Shown: positions 10,305 through 21,070 of the stretch, one piece after another | Numbering within the stretch: the stretch's first letter is position 1 | How the letters are laid out: each line of letters starts with the position of its first letter | Origin: Mortierella sp. BCC40632 | Lineage: Eukaryota > Mortierellomycota > Mortierellomycetes > Mortierellales > Mortierellaceae | Assembly: GCA_011634665.1 (NCBI GenBank) | Contig: WAEK01000026.1 | Location: 186,001-250,000 of the forward strand | DNA length: 64,000 bases | Direction: 5' to 3' | Position numbers and translations under genes: made by a program | The notes under the pieces: generated by a model | The model's input: the letters and a program-made list of their open reading frames with translations, nothing else | What the model was told of the DNA's origin: nothing | Databases searched by the model: none

Positions 10305-11665
10305 AAGGAAGGCTATCGCTTGTTATTGAGAGATTGAATGAATTCTGGTGTTCTAAACTGCTGTGATGGTGTGTCTATCCCTTACTTAGCCAACTCAATG
10401 CCCAATCCCAAAAATGATTCCGCTGTTCTTGACAAACTTGTTCGAGATTTGATCCGGAAATGCGGAGGCTCTGGCGACAACTTGGTTGAGGTCCTTGTTC
10501 CTGTCCTTTTAGAATCGGGGATGTTGATCCCAAAGAGCAAAAAGATGCGGGCATCGACTCGAGATCTAAGCCTTGATAATATGGGACGGTTGGTCGACTA
10601 TGTGTGGATGCCATTGATGAACAGGGTGCACCAAGACTTGGGCTCGATCAGTAGTGTCAAGGATGGCGCTTCCCTTGCATTCTGGGTACCGCTCATTGAC
10701 GGCATGTTGGCGTTGTTATTTGAGGCCAATGGAGGTAGTGGAACAACAGCTGCTGCCGACGCTGCGTCTTTGTCGTCCTCCTTTCAGGCACCAGCCTCAC
10801 CTGCTGCCCCCAAAGTGGGCGGGTACCTGATCACCATATGTAAGGACTATTGAAGAGAGTCTGCTCCAAGGCAGAGGCGTTATGACATTGAAATTGTACT
10901 CTCTCCATTTTAACTAACTGTACTGACCCTTGAATAGTGGCATGGATCAAATACATCATCAAGCACCATTACGACAACCTCAGTAAGGGCAGATATAAAA
11001 TGCCATCTTCATCTTCACCATCGACAAAGATACCCTCCGCTTCCACTTCCACTACATCTGCATCTGCAACGACACCTGAGCCCGCGCCTCGACTCTCGAT
11101 TGCATCTTTGGCAGCCAAGCTCGTAGCTGAGCAGACATCGTCTGTGGGTATTGTCCTACGACCCATGTTTGAGTACGACGATCTTCTCAACATTGTTCAG
11201 GATTGTCTCGAGAATAGTTTGGCGAACGTAAGCCCGCTCGTTCGATCTATCCTGAACACTTTCATCGAGTGCGATGCTGAGATCAAGGAAAAGATTGGAC
11301 CAATCCTGAAAGTGATTGACCAAAAGCTCGTCGCAGGGACAACCGCTACGACATCTACATCACAGTCGGGGAGAGCGTTGGAGGAAGACGAGTCTGAAGG
11401 TGGTTCAAGCAGGAAGAAGGCAAGACTAGCGGATCAAACTCAAGACCAAGCCGAAGGAGGGTCATTTGAAGATGAACCAATGGAATCTCTACCCGAGAAT
11501 GGAGAAGGACAGGACACTATTGAAAAGACAAAAGAAGCTTGGACACTCTATGATGCAGATCAATGGCGACCATGTCCAATTGGATGTCTACCGGGAGGCA
11601 TCCTTCCCGATTTGTCGTTGCCATTTGATTTAGATATGCCTCCACTTGCCCGGATTCCACTGTAG
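9248..11665 (+). CDS. LAS1: Las1 pre-rRNA ITS2 endonuclease (HEPN domain)
   Basis: Five exons: 9248-9382, 9597-9905, 10106-10259, 10390-10839, 10938-11665; 591 residues. The N-terminal 180 residues are the Las1 HEPN domain: VPWHSAEELTQVHSWFY, ALRRVKAWEARGKLPHAIDS, LRLLYSMVFIRFVNGYVD and WFVELRHTATHDYLPSL. The last carries the Arg-His...His catalytic motif of HEPN nucleases. A trailing ALSWINDNYW motif closes the domain. In yeast Las1 works with the kinase Grc3 to cut ITS2 at site C2 during large-subunit maturation in the nucleolus. The remainder is variable with an acidic, Ser/Thr-rich linker, and ends DLDMPPLARIPL, which may be the short C-terminal tail that contacts Grc3. Start is the first ATG before the conserved VPW motif. 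Confidence 0.93.
10003..10092. repeat. Compound (TTTC)n-Tn-(GT)n microsatellite in LAS1 intron 2
   Basis: TTTC repeats to about 10044, a T run to 10063, then (GT)n to 10092, ending only about 13 bases before the acceptor of exon 3 at 10106. The pyrimidine part lies where a polypyrimidine tract would act. Confidence 0.9.
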
Positions 11666-11892
11666 AATTGCATTAAAAAATGATCGAATTACCGTAAACA
11701 TAACTGATGGGGTCAAAATATTGCCAAAAGCCATGGCTTCCATTCGAACCTGATGCTCATGGAGCTTTCTGAAATAGCAATATTGGGCAAAGCAGGTATT
11801 GTACATCCCCATGAACGGGTCATATATTATTTGTGTGTGCATGTTTTTTTTCTTCTTTTTTCTTTTGACTGTGAGAATCTATCTGCAGGCGA

Positions 11893-12382
11893 TCAGTTGT
11901 CGTTGTCCGATGAGTTCCAATCATGAAAGGCCTCGACAGCACCGACAATTCCTGCGTTCCAGTTGCTCTTTCCTGCGACTTTGAGTTTCCTCCAGAGTGA
12001 TTGTTCCCGACGTTGCCTCCTTGAAGTGGATTCAAGCGCGTTCGTGACCTGTAAAAATTCCTAGAAAAAAGTATTTTTGTTGGGGCGAGAGAGAGAGAGA
12101 GCAAGAAAGAGTAAGTGAATAGAGGGTTTAGTCAAAGCCCAATTGTTGTTGTTGTTGTTGTTCCCCTGGATAGAATAGAACAAAAGTGAGACGAGCGTAT
12201 ACCTCATCCCGGATAAAGAGTGGAAGGCCAAACTCGATCGTTCTCCGGAACGAGCGGATCGAATGATCAAGGGACCGTGCATCTTTACGAAGCTGATCAG
12301 TCAAGAGGCCATAGGCGGTCATGGAGCTCAGCATGCCTCCCGTGAAGCCCAAGATCGACTGGGGCACAGAGACGGCCGTCAT
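11893..12382 (-). CDS. Small membrane protein, possible MICOS subunit Mic12
   Basis: Two exons, 12382-12203 and 12048-11893; 111 residues. An N-terminal hydrophobic segment, GFTGGMLSSMTAYGLL, is followed by a charged helix (LTDQLRKDARSLDHSIRSFR) and a Trp-rich amphipathic end (LWRKLKVAGKSNWNAGIVGA then EAFHDWN). This is the layout of fungal Mic12/Aim5, a small inner-membrane protein at cristae junctions: one N-terminal membrane span, then a WN-containing helix. No motif is decisive, so the name is a suggestion. The splice keeps frame (GATGAG|GTATAC to TTTACAG|GTCACG). It lies tail to tail with LAS1, 227 bases away. Confidence 0.55.
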
Positions 12383-13141
12383 GTCATCGATGAACTTTCT
12401 TGTTCCCGTTCCCGCGCTTATTATATAAATATATACAACGACGATGAAGAGAGTAAACCCTGCAAGGTGAGAAGAAGCAACAAGGAATCAGGCGAAAAGA
12501 AGAGAGGGGAGGGAGAGTGAGTGGGACGGGGAAGGGGTGGGTGATACTCTGCTGCTTCTGCTGCTGGGTTGGTGCATCGAGCAAGGGCTCTCCTTCCCCC
12601 TCTCACACACACATTGCTGTGGACCTGAGACCGTGGCTTGTTTCGGTCGGGAGAGGGGAAGGGAGATATCGCGAGACATACACACACGCGCCTTTGGATG
12701 CAAAAAATGGATTCTCCAAGGACACAAAAAGTCAATTGCTCTCTTTCCTTTTCTTTTCCTCTTGGCCTGCCTCTCCCTTCTTCTCCTTTTGTCATTCCTG
12801 GAATAGTGGTAAAGGCATTGAGCTTTTTATTTTTTAAATTGTTTTTTATTATGTCGACTGAGGAAAAGGAAAAAAAAAAAGTGCTAGGTAAAGGGAGATA
12901 GGGGACTGAGAGAGGTAGGATTCATGTGCAAGGGTGCGAGGAAACGCGGGTGTGAGGTGGAAGAGTAGACAGGCGGTATTCCATAATCCTGGAGGGACTC
13001 GAGTCGACAACGGAGGCAAACCCACAAAAACCAGTGCGAGATCACAACTTTCTTATTGTCCTCTTTGTCCCTCAATGCAGAGAGGGGAGTGGTGGTGGCG
13101 GCGGTAGGGAAGAAAAGGGTGTTTGGTAGATCTTGATTAAA
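12383..13141. other. Spacer upstream of the small membrane protein gene
   Basis: No gene supported. It includes the promoter side of the 111-residue gene and the 3' region of SDHB. Open frames on both strands lack any recognisable motif. Confidence 0.5.
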
Positions 13142-14836
13142 TTACTCCATAGCCATGGCCTTCTTGATCTCAGCAATAGCCAGACCGGGGTTAAGACCCT
13201 TGGGGCAGGTACGGGCACAGTTCATGATCGTATGGCAGCGGTAGAGTGAGAAGGGGTTCTGAAGAGCCTGGCGACGCTCGGGTCCGAACTGATCTCTGCT
13301 ATCGATCATCCAGCGGTAAGCCTGCATCAAGACAGCAGGTCCGAGATACAGGTCCGAGTTCCACCAGTACGAAGGGCAAGAGGTCGAGCAGCAGGCGCAC
13401 AGAATGCACTCGTACAATCCATCGAGCTTCTTGCGGTCCTCGATCGTCTGCAAGTTCTCGCGCTCAGGAGCAGGTGTCTTTTGCTTCAAGTAGGGCTCAA
13501 TCGACTTGTACTGGGCATAGAACTGAGTCAAGTCAGGAATCAAATCCTTGATGACGTAGGCTATGGGAAAGGAGAATCCAAAACATCGTTAGATTAGACG
13601 AAAAAATAAAAAATGAAAAAAAAATAAAAAGACATATGGGGTCCACGACTCGTGTCAAGGCAATTCTGTCACCCCCCCCCCCATAACAAGGGATCGAGGA
13701 ACTACAGCTGTTGACTGCGGGATAGAGTGATGTCCAAGAGTGTCTAAAAGATGGGTGAAGGCACGTACTGTGTGGCAAGGGGTAGATCTTGGTGGGCTTG
13801 CCATCGACCTCGATCTTGCAAATACAAGCCAGCGTGTTGGAGCCACCGATGTTCATGGCGCAGGAACCGCAAATACCCTCACGGCATGAGCGACGGAAGG
13901 TCAATGTGGGGTCAATCTCGTTCTTGATCTTGATAAGGGCATCGAGGACCATGGGTCCGCAGTTGTTCATATCAACCTCATACGTCTGGAGCTTGGGCTT
14001 CTCTGCGGGCTGGTCGGGGTTCTATGATATTTGATTGCCCGGATCAACGCGATGATATCGCCGGATCAATGCGACCAAGCATTGCCGGAGTGGAGGAGCC
14101 GAATAAAGAAAAAAGGCGGGCAGCGGAGCAGAGAGAGAAAGAGAGGTATGTGTATGGCAAACGATCCGAGATGTCGCGTGGTGCAAGTGGAGGGAATAGA
14201 GTGGAGTAAGAAAGAGAGAGATGTATAGGATGACAAAACAGTTCGGAGCAAAAGGATGGAAGGTCCAAGGATGCAGATTGAAGATGAACAGACACAAACA
14301 GGGCATGCGTTAGTCTCGGACTTTTCGGACCACACGGAGCGTTGAGGGGCAGATAAGGAATCTCAGACTTCGGAGGGGAAATCGACGGCACGCGGGCCAT
14401 TCGCGATCTTCATCCTTACCCAGCGGTAGATTTGGAAAGTCTTGCTCTTGTTGGGCTTGACAGGGGCCTCCGTGGCAAAGGACCGGGCAATGGCAACAGG
14501 GGCCTATGAGAAAATGAACAATGGTGCCGGACCAAAGAGGAACGAGGCCGAAAGGCATGGGGGTCAGTTTATGACGTGGAAGGCACGGGAGAGGGAGGGA
14601 GGGGAGGTTCCACATAGCACGGAGGAAGCGATTCCCAGGCCACGGACACACATAAACACAATCAAACAGATGAAATAAGAGAAAAAAAAAAAACAATCAA
14701 TGAGCGCGCTTGACTCGATGACTTGAAGAGATCATCGGTAGCATGATATGCGCAGACTAGTTACCGAAGGAAGGCTGTATTTAAGGACGGGGCGCGTCAA
14801 GCCGAGGGCGGACTGTCTGGCAAGAGAGAAGGACAT
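13142..14836 (-). CDS. SDH2: Succinate dehydrogenase iron-sulfur subunit (complex II)
   Basis: Four exons: 14836-14765, 14503-14420, 14021-13769, 13560-13142; 275 residues, normal for SdhB. Exon 1 encodes a mitochondrial presequence ([20 protein letters not shown], Arg-rich, no acids). The 2Fe-2S ligands lie in [19 protein letters not shown] plus NTLACIC; the 4Fe-4S and 3Fe-4S ligands lie in [16 protein letters not shown] and [18 protein letters not shown]. The protein passes electrons from the flavin of Sdh1 to ubiquinone at the matrix face of the inner membrane. The junction [14 protein letters not shown] across exons 3-4 matches the family exactly and fixes the splice. The Pro, Ser and His region that binds quinone (and carboxamide fungicides) is intact: [10 protein letters not shown] and YRCHTIMNC. 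Confidence 0.97.
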
Positions 14837-16349
14837 ATTGAGGTTATCTGTGGGGGGGGGAGGTGGAAGGAGTGGAGCGAGGGGCGAAGGAGTCAAGCGA
14901 AAGAGGTCAAGAGGAGAATAAGAGGAGTGGGGAGTGGGATGCGCGAGTGGGATGCAAGAAAGAGGATGATCGCGACGGGATGAGCAGGAGTGGGGATGTC
15001 TGTATAAAGAAAATGATGGAGAGACAGGAAGTCGGATGAGTGAGAAAAAGAGAGCGAGGGGCGGGCGGGGGCGAGGCTCGGAAATACGGCGAGCCATTTT
15101 CAGCCCTGGCTCGTAAACAAACTCACATGATTTTTTCCATCTCATCGGAAAGAATTTTGTCACGTGGACTCGGCGAGCAATTCCCATTTTCGCTCCTTGC
15201 TCTGATGATTCTCCCATATTTCCTTCTTCCTCAATTTCTATCTCCTCCACATCTACAGCTACAAGCTATATAGCCGATGTCGATGTAGCAGAGCCCCTCC
15301 ACACTAGCATTTACCAAGTCTGAGAGTGACCAGGTCCGTGCGGTTCTGGATAAAGCGATAAATAACCTGGGTATTCTTAAGTCGGCAACTTTGTATATGA
15401 AAAATGACGAGTGATGAAATAGTTCAAGGACATGACCCCCCCCCCCTCAATGCGCAGGGAGCCACCTTAGTGACCTTTGAGTTCGGATACAAGCCGGTCA
15501 AGAATCCGGAAACATCATTTCATCATTTTTGACAAAATCTTACCCAAAAGCTCCATTGGTCAGAGATTGATAGACAATCCTTTACTTACTTCTTGCGAGC
15601 ATAAGGGTGAACAGCACTCTTGCGTCCATTTGAAGCAGATGCAATAACCATATCTTCTCACCGAGAAAACGGTGTTGCTGTCGTTCCAAAAGCGGTTTCC
15701 TTTGCTTTAACAAACGTTTGAACGATCCTCTGACGTTTTCGAGAGAAGTTCTATTTGTACGATCTATCCTAGGTGTTCAAGTTCCTCGATCCCAGCTGCA
15801 TTATAGTATTACTAAGGCCCGGGCAGAGGTGTTTACATGTGGTCTGCAGATGACTGAAAGGCATCCTCTTAGTGAGCTTATCAGTGTCAGTTCAAATGCG
15901 GGCCATTGCATAGAACAAACTACGCGCGATCTCATTGAACATTCCTAGCTTTCGACTTTATTTTTTTTATTTTTTATTTTTTTAACCATCACCTCGGGGC
16001 GATCGAAGCGACCGCTACATGGGTAAACGCAAGTAATTCAACTACCACGTTCCTTCCACTTACCATCTGCCGCCTGTCGCTACACCCACTTATCATAACC
16101 TTTACCTACCCACCGAACTCACAAATTAAACAGCCAACACCCGCCTCTCTCGCCTAAAATGACAACACACTAACTCGCTATAACAGCCTGCCAGGGAGCA
16201 ATGATTTTTATAAGCTTAATGAATAAAAGCAGACAGACAGAGTGGGTATGTGTAATAAAGAGTGAATCCAAAAGCTATATACAAGTATGATGAAGGTGTG
16301 TGAGAGAACAGATGGAGGTGGATGTGGCTAATGCTGCAGTGGTGTCATA
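14837..16349. other. Intergenic spacer, SDHB promoter and flank
   Basis: No gene supported across about 1.5 kb. The SDHB side is GA-rich on the plus strand. A frame at 15718-15948 lacks motifs and flanking signals. Short C and T runs occur at about 15427 and 15960. Confidence 0.5.
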
Positions 16350-18029
16350 TTAAAGCTCAAAGTTAAAGTCAGAGAAGGGTGCTTGTATTTTGGATTCATC
16401 GTCGAGGTCGGTCAATCCAAAGGTTTCGTTAAAGTCTGTCGTAGGGCTAGATGCTCGTTGCTCCTTGTGCTTTGCAAGGTGATCTTTGGCATCAACAGTC
16501 AAGGGAGACTGTGATCCTTCGAGGACACTGCTCGCAGCTACCACAAGCGTCTTTTTATCATCAATGGTCGCCTTTGACTCTACAGGGGTGTCGTCTGAGA
16601 CTATCTTTGGCCCGCTCTCGCTGTCGTCTGTAACTGTTTTTGACCCACCTAGGATATCGTCCTCATCTTCACTCAACGAATCATCAGAGGCATTTAGATC
16701 AAACAAGAAACCATCAAAAGGTGGCCTTGTCCTTTTGTCGTCATGAAGGTCCTTGATACCCAAAGGTCGCCCGATTCCCTTTGGGTGAACATGATAATCC
16801 TTCTCGCCATCAGATTCATCATAATCTTCATCCCCTTCCCATTCAACCTCAAAGTGTCCATCATCGGTGACTCTTGTGGTCGGAATTGGACCCATGCTTG
16901 TCCGTGTCGAAGGGCGAATGATTTCTGCATCCTCAATAACAGGGTCAGGAATGTCAAATTCCGTGGCGGACCTAACATAGTAGGCCAAAGGCGAGGGCGG
17001 TGTTGCAAGGACCGAGTAATCAATTTGGAAGCCAGGATCAAAAGGTTGTTCTGGCGATTGTTGGATGATGAGCAGAGGCAGATAGATAGAGAGATGAAAG
17101 AGAGAGAGAAAGGTTAAAGTCTCTGTCTCTAGTCCAAAGGCTAATCATCATGTTTGGATAGAATCGCCATAACTCACCTTCAATAGGCGGGGGGCAGTAT
17201 TCAATTTCCAGTCTCTCGTCGTCGTTCATGAGTGCTCTTCGTTTATTGTGAGATTCAGCAATGCCCACAATAACTTTTTCTTCACTCTCCAACGAGCGCC
17301 CGGCCGACAGTTGCGTTGTTGTAGTTTCAAGATCCTTGGGAATGTTGACTATGCGAATGGAAGATCCAGACATTTTACTGGTAGACTTCAGTACTGATTG
17401 TGTTGATTGGAGACTACTGCTTTCTTCTTCGATAGCCTCTGGTGATGGATCGTCCTTGTGAACGACCAGTCGTAATTTGGCAGACCCTCGTCGAGTCAGG
17501 GAACGACGTCTATTTTCTGTGTTTGTTGATGCTGGTGCGCTTGTCTCCTGACCAGAGGTGGTGCTACTTTCGCTAAGCGTGCTGAATGTCCGAGACAAAG
17601 CCTTTTTCCCCACAGTATCAGTTGCATCACTCTCTCCTCCTGTTGTAGTGGATGGGAGCTGTTGAAGATTCGTTTTGGTTCTGAGTACACTCTGGGCTAT
17701 TTTTGCAGACCACGAAGCAGTAGGGAGAAGAACAGTTGAGTAAAAGAGGCTACATGCTTTTTGAATCATCAAAAAGAGAGAATATAATGTCAGGAATTTG
17801 CCCTACTTGATGGCGAGCTGACCGACATGGTCGAGGATTTGCCTTGAAGCGAAGTCGACTTGATGGGATTAGCTGCCTGCAGAGCAGGCGCTTGTTTCTC
17901 CGTGAGCGTTTTAGGAGCTCTGTTCCCGATGAATGAAGACTGTTTGAGCAGAGAGACTTGAGATGCAGCGGCATCTGGAGCAATGTCGTTCTCCTTGTCA
18001 AGAGTCCGCCCTGGTTGATTGGGATTCAT
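16350..18029 (-). CDS. Candidate securin (separase inhibitor)
   Basis: Three exons: 18029-17807, 17696-17178, 17050-16350; 480 residues, mostly disordered and Ser/Thr/Asp-rich. A KEN box sits near the N-terminus (RTLDKENDIAPD, residues 12-14), the usual APC/C degron place in securins, followed by a Lys/Thr patch (APKTLTEKQ) reminiscent of PTTG1. Around residues 237-247 is LEIEYCPPPIEEQPFD, closely like the EDIEYMPPPV motif of fission yeast Cut2, the segment thought to act as a separase pseudosubstrate. The tail is strongly acidic (DASDD-like, SLSEDEDD). Securin blocks separase until anaphase and is then destroyed. Securins diverge fast and are found only by such motifs, so this is inference. 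It is longer than Cut2 or Pds1. It shares a 293-base promoter with PTPA. The chosen ATG places the KEN box at residue 12; a leader exon is possible. Confidence 0.6.
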
Positions 18030-18322
18030 TGTGAGGTTGGCTGTTGATGATCCTTTCGGTTGGGCTGTCTTCAAGCAAATGCTAGTGGTCGTTGGTGGCG
18101 TCCAAGGTGAAGGCAATGAGAAGAAGGGAGTTGCAGCATACTGACCGCAGAAGAATCCAAGACTCAGACAAGCAGAATCAGCTTAACGCTTATTGCCAAC
18201 AAAAGATGCCAAGTATTTAAGCTTCGTTGTCCCTTGACAGCTTTCCCTTCCTTTTCTCTTATTCTTCTGTTCATTCGTCCTTGTCCCGTCAATCCCTATT
18301 CACCTTCTTTTGCACTTCCTCC
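18030..18322. promoter_or_regulatory. Bidirectional promoter, securin candidate / PTPA
   Basis: Head-to-head spacer of 293 bases between two start codons. A TATTTAA element at about 18213-18219 precedes the pyrimidine-rich PTPA leader (TTCCCTTCCTTTTCTC and CTTATTCTTCTG). No matching TATA element was found for the minus-strand gene. Confidence 0.45.
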
Positions 18323-20619
18323 ATGGCCGATTCAGCTCCCAGTCGCGAGCCCACTGATGGGGCCTCGCTTGAAAAGGATGAGATCTCTGCAACAAGCTTT
18401 CTCACTCCTGCCACGAACCCACACATGACCCACGCCAGCCGGCACTCCATCGACTTTAACGACAAAGCTCCCCAGGTCATGGAATGGACCTCCAGTCTCG
18501 CCAAGCAAAAGGTCGACATCCCGCCTGTCTCCATCTCGGACGAACGGGACCACAGTGACCCTGAGGTCACTACACCAACTTCTACATCAGCAGGAGCTCC
18601 ATCCACGCTGCTGAAGGTCAACACTGAGCATGACGCGGACCTCGAAGAGTTGCGAACCTTGACCCCGACACTGGTCGAGGTTCCTGCCCCTGATATCCCT
18701 CAGCTTCACGCACTCTCGCTCTCCTCGACCTCGACGGCGTCTTCATCGACAACCTCTGGATTGAGCCCATCCTATCTGTCGAGCAAGCCCTACAGTGTTA
18801 GTGGACATTACGCAAGGGGTCTCGAAGTGCCCAACGCTGTCCCCTCACCTCCTTCGTCCATTATTGCAGAGCCACCCTCGCCCACGCTATCCCATTCTTC
18901 CCTTAAATTGGGAGGAGGTACCATTTCGTCCACATCCTCGACTGCAGGCGATGATCAGGAGCAGGACCACGAGGAGAAGGAGCCAATGGATCAGGACTCC
19001 GTATCTCTCGGCAGTAATCCTTCCGAGCCCAAGCAAGATAGCAGCACCTCTGCAGAAAAGACTACTGTCCCAGGATCGTTTGTTGTCCCAAGACGCGAGA
19101 TTCTAACCAAGGAGGATCTGGAGCTTTTTCATCAGTCGCAGACCTATGCAGACCTGTTCGATTTTGTCGACGCCTTGAATGAGAGTGTCGTCGGGGTGGT
19201 CAGCACTGCGGAATGCCATGAGAGTGAGGTTTGTAGATGAGGATTCGTTGATCCCTAACTGTCAAGGGGAGAAGGTATGCATCTATGCAACGTACCAGGC
19301 CACTTAACGAAAGCTCCTTATCTCGGTATCCTAAATTATATCTTAGGTCGTTGTGCAAATGCTAGAGACGTTGGATCAGGTCAATCTGATTACAGAACAG
19401 TTTCCACCAGAAACAGGACATGAGAGTCGCTTTGGCAATCCTGCTTTCCGAAAGTTTTACGACCAAGTGGCATTGGTACACAGCATACTGGAAATATTAT
19501 CAATCACAACTTGATGCGACTGACAGTACATATTCTTCCTAACACCTTTTATTTTAATTATTATCTCGTTTTTATTTTATTTTTTGATCTCTCTTCTTTA
19601 TTCTCTCTTATAGTCTGCACCTGGATGGATGGAGGCTTTGCACCTACCAAAGGATGCCATTCCTGAGGTCTCCAAGTACTTTGTAGAGTGCTGGGGCAAC
19701 CGCAAGAGAATTGACTATGGTACTGGACACGAAGCCAGTTTCATTGCATGGCTTTATTGCTTTCATAAGCTTGATCTGATCAAGCCTGAGGATTACAAGG
19801 CTGTAGTCATCCGCGTCTTTTTCAAGTAAGTTTGAGTGAAGCAAACTCTATCATGCAACTATAGGTCTAGAGATTGTGGTTTGACAAGGTTTTACTCTTT
19901 CGTCATTCACTTGCTTAGATATATTGAGGTGATGAGAAACCTGCAGTTTGCATACTGGCTTGAGCCAGCAGGATCGCACGGTGTATGGGGTCTGGATGAC
20001 TATCACTTCCTTCCGTTTTTGTTTGGAGCAGCACAGTTGAGAGGACACAAATACATTCGACCAAAGTCGATCCACGACAATGACATTGTCTCAGAGTTCT
20101 CCAAAGACTACATGTACCTCTCATGCGTCAAGTTTATCAACTCGGTAAGCGATCGGCGTTGGATTTTTTTTCTTTATAGTTCGGGTTTGATAAACTAACG
20201 GGCCTTCATTTTTATTCTGCGGACGGACTCCTTAGGTCAAGACGGCTTCATTGAGATGGCACTCGCCAATGCTGGACGACATTAGTGCGGTCAAGACTTG
20301 GGATAAGGTGAATTCGGGAATGATCAAGATGTACAAGGCCGAGGTGTTTGGCAAGCTCCCAATTATGCAGCATTTCCTTTTCGGCTCCCTGTTGCCGTTC
20401 AAGGGGCTGAGTGATACCCGAGTGATGGAGGAGGATGAGGAGGAGGCCGGAGTGGAAGGCCACACACACGTGCATGCATTCGGACAAGAGTTCCCGACTT
20501 GTTGCGGGATGAAGATTCCTAGCGCGATTGCCGCTGCTGCAGCAGCGGGTGCGTCGGGAGAGAGAACAATTCCTGGCGTGCCATCGCCTGGTGGAGCAAG
20601 GCGGTTGCCATTTGACTAA
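18323..20619 (+). CDS. PP2A phosphatase activator PTPA (Rrd1/Rrd2 type prolyl isomerase)
   Basis: Five exons: 18323-19228, 19347-19475, 19614-19825, 19919-20144, 20236-20619; 618 residues. The PTPA domain starts at about residue 265 (REILTKEDLELFHQSQTYAD) and runs to about 575. Signatures: GNPAFRKFYDQV, VECWGNRKRIDYGTGHE, HEASFIAWLYCFHKL, YWLEPAGSHGVWGLDDYHFL, PFLFGAAQLRGH and SLRWHSPMLDDIS. PTPA folds and activates the PP2A catalytic subunit; the YGTGHE and GVWGLDDY motifs line the ATP/peptide pocket. About 260 residues of Ser/Thr/Pro-rich disordered sequence precede the domain, unusual as yeast Rrd1/Rrd2 are under 400 residues. The donor of exon 1 (GAG|GTTTGT) is weak. An in-frame ATG at 18227 would add 32 hydrophobic residues; I prefer 18323 because 18227 lies close to the TATA-like element. 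Confidence 0.93.
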
Positions 20620-21070
20620 GCACTTTGATTAAGCCATAGTGAAGGACGAAAAGGCTAGACAAGACGGCGTGTGTGTTCTTGTGGTTCCAAGCGACAAAAA
20701 GACAATAAATCCTACAACATTAGCAGCCTCACTTTTGAGGAAAAAGAAAGAAAAGCGCGCTGGCACCCTGGCGCCTCTGACACAATTTCGGAGGTCACGC
20801 GTTTTGATTCTTTCCCGCCATTTTCTGTCTGTCTTACGTAGCGCCCTCGCCCACTGTCTCTCATTTTTTTCCTCTTCTTCTTCTCTCTCGCCTTTTCTTT
20901 GTTTTTTGTTTTTTGTTTTTTCATCCTGCTTGTCTCTTACTTCTCTCCCTTTCTCCCTGACCTTCACTCCCACCTTTCTCGCCAAGCGCGACACAAGACC
21001 GCTAGGCCCATCTCACCGACTCCCTCCCTCACAACCTCCTTCTCCACGACCTTTTTCCTACACGCAAAGG
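20620..21070. other. Spacer upstream of HAP5
   Basis: Short region between PTPA and HAP5. The last 200 bases are strongly pyrimidine-rich (TCTTCTTCTTCTCTCTCGCC and similar), typical of fungal leaders. The frame is open upstream of the HAP5 ATG, but the translation is low-complexity. Confidence 0.5.

Noticed and set aside
15718..15948. 76-residue frame in the SDHB-securin spacer
   Set aside because: No family resemblance, no splice partners, ordinary composition for chance.
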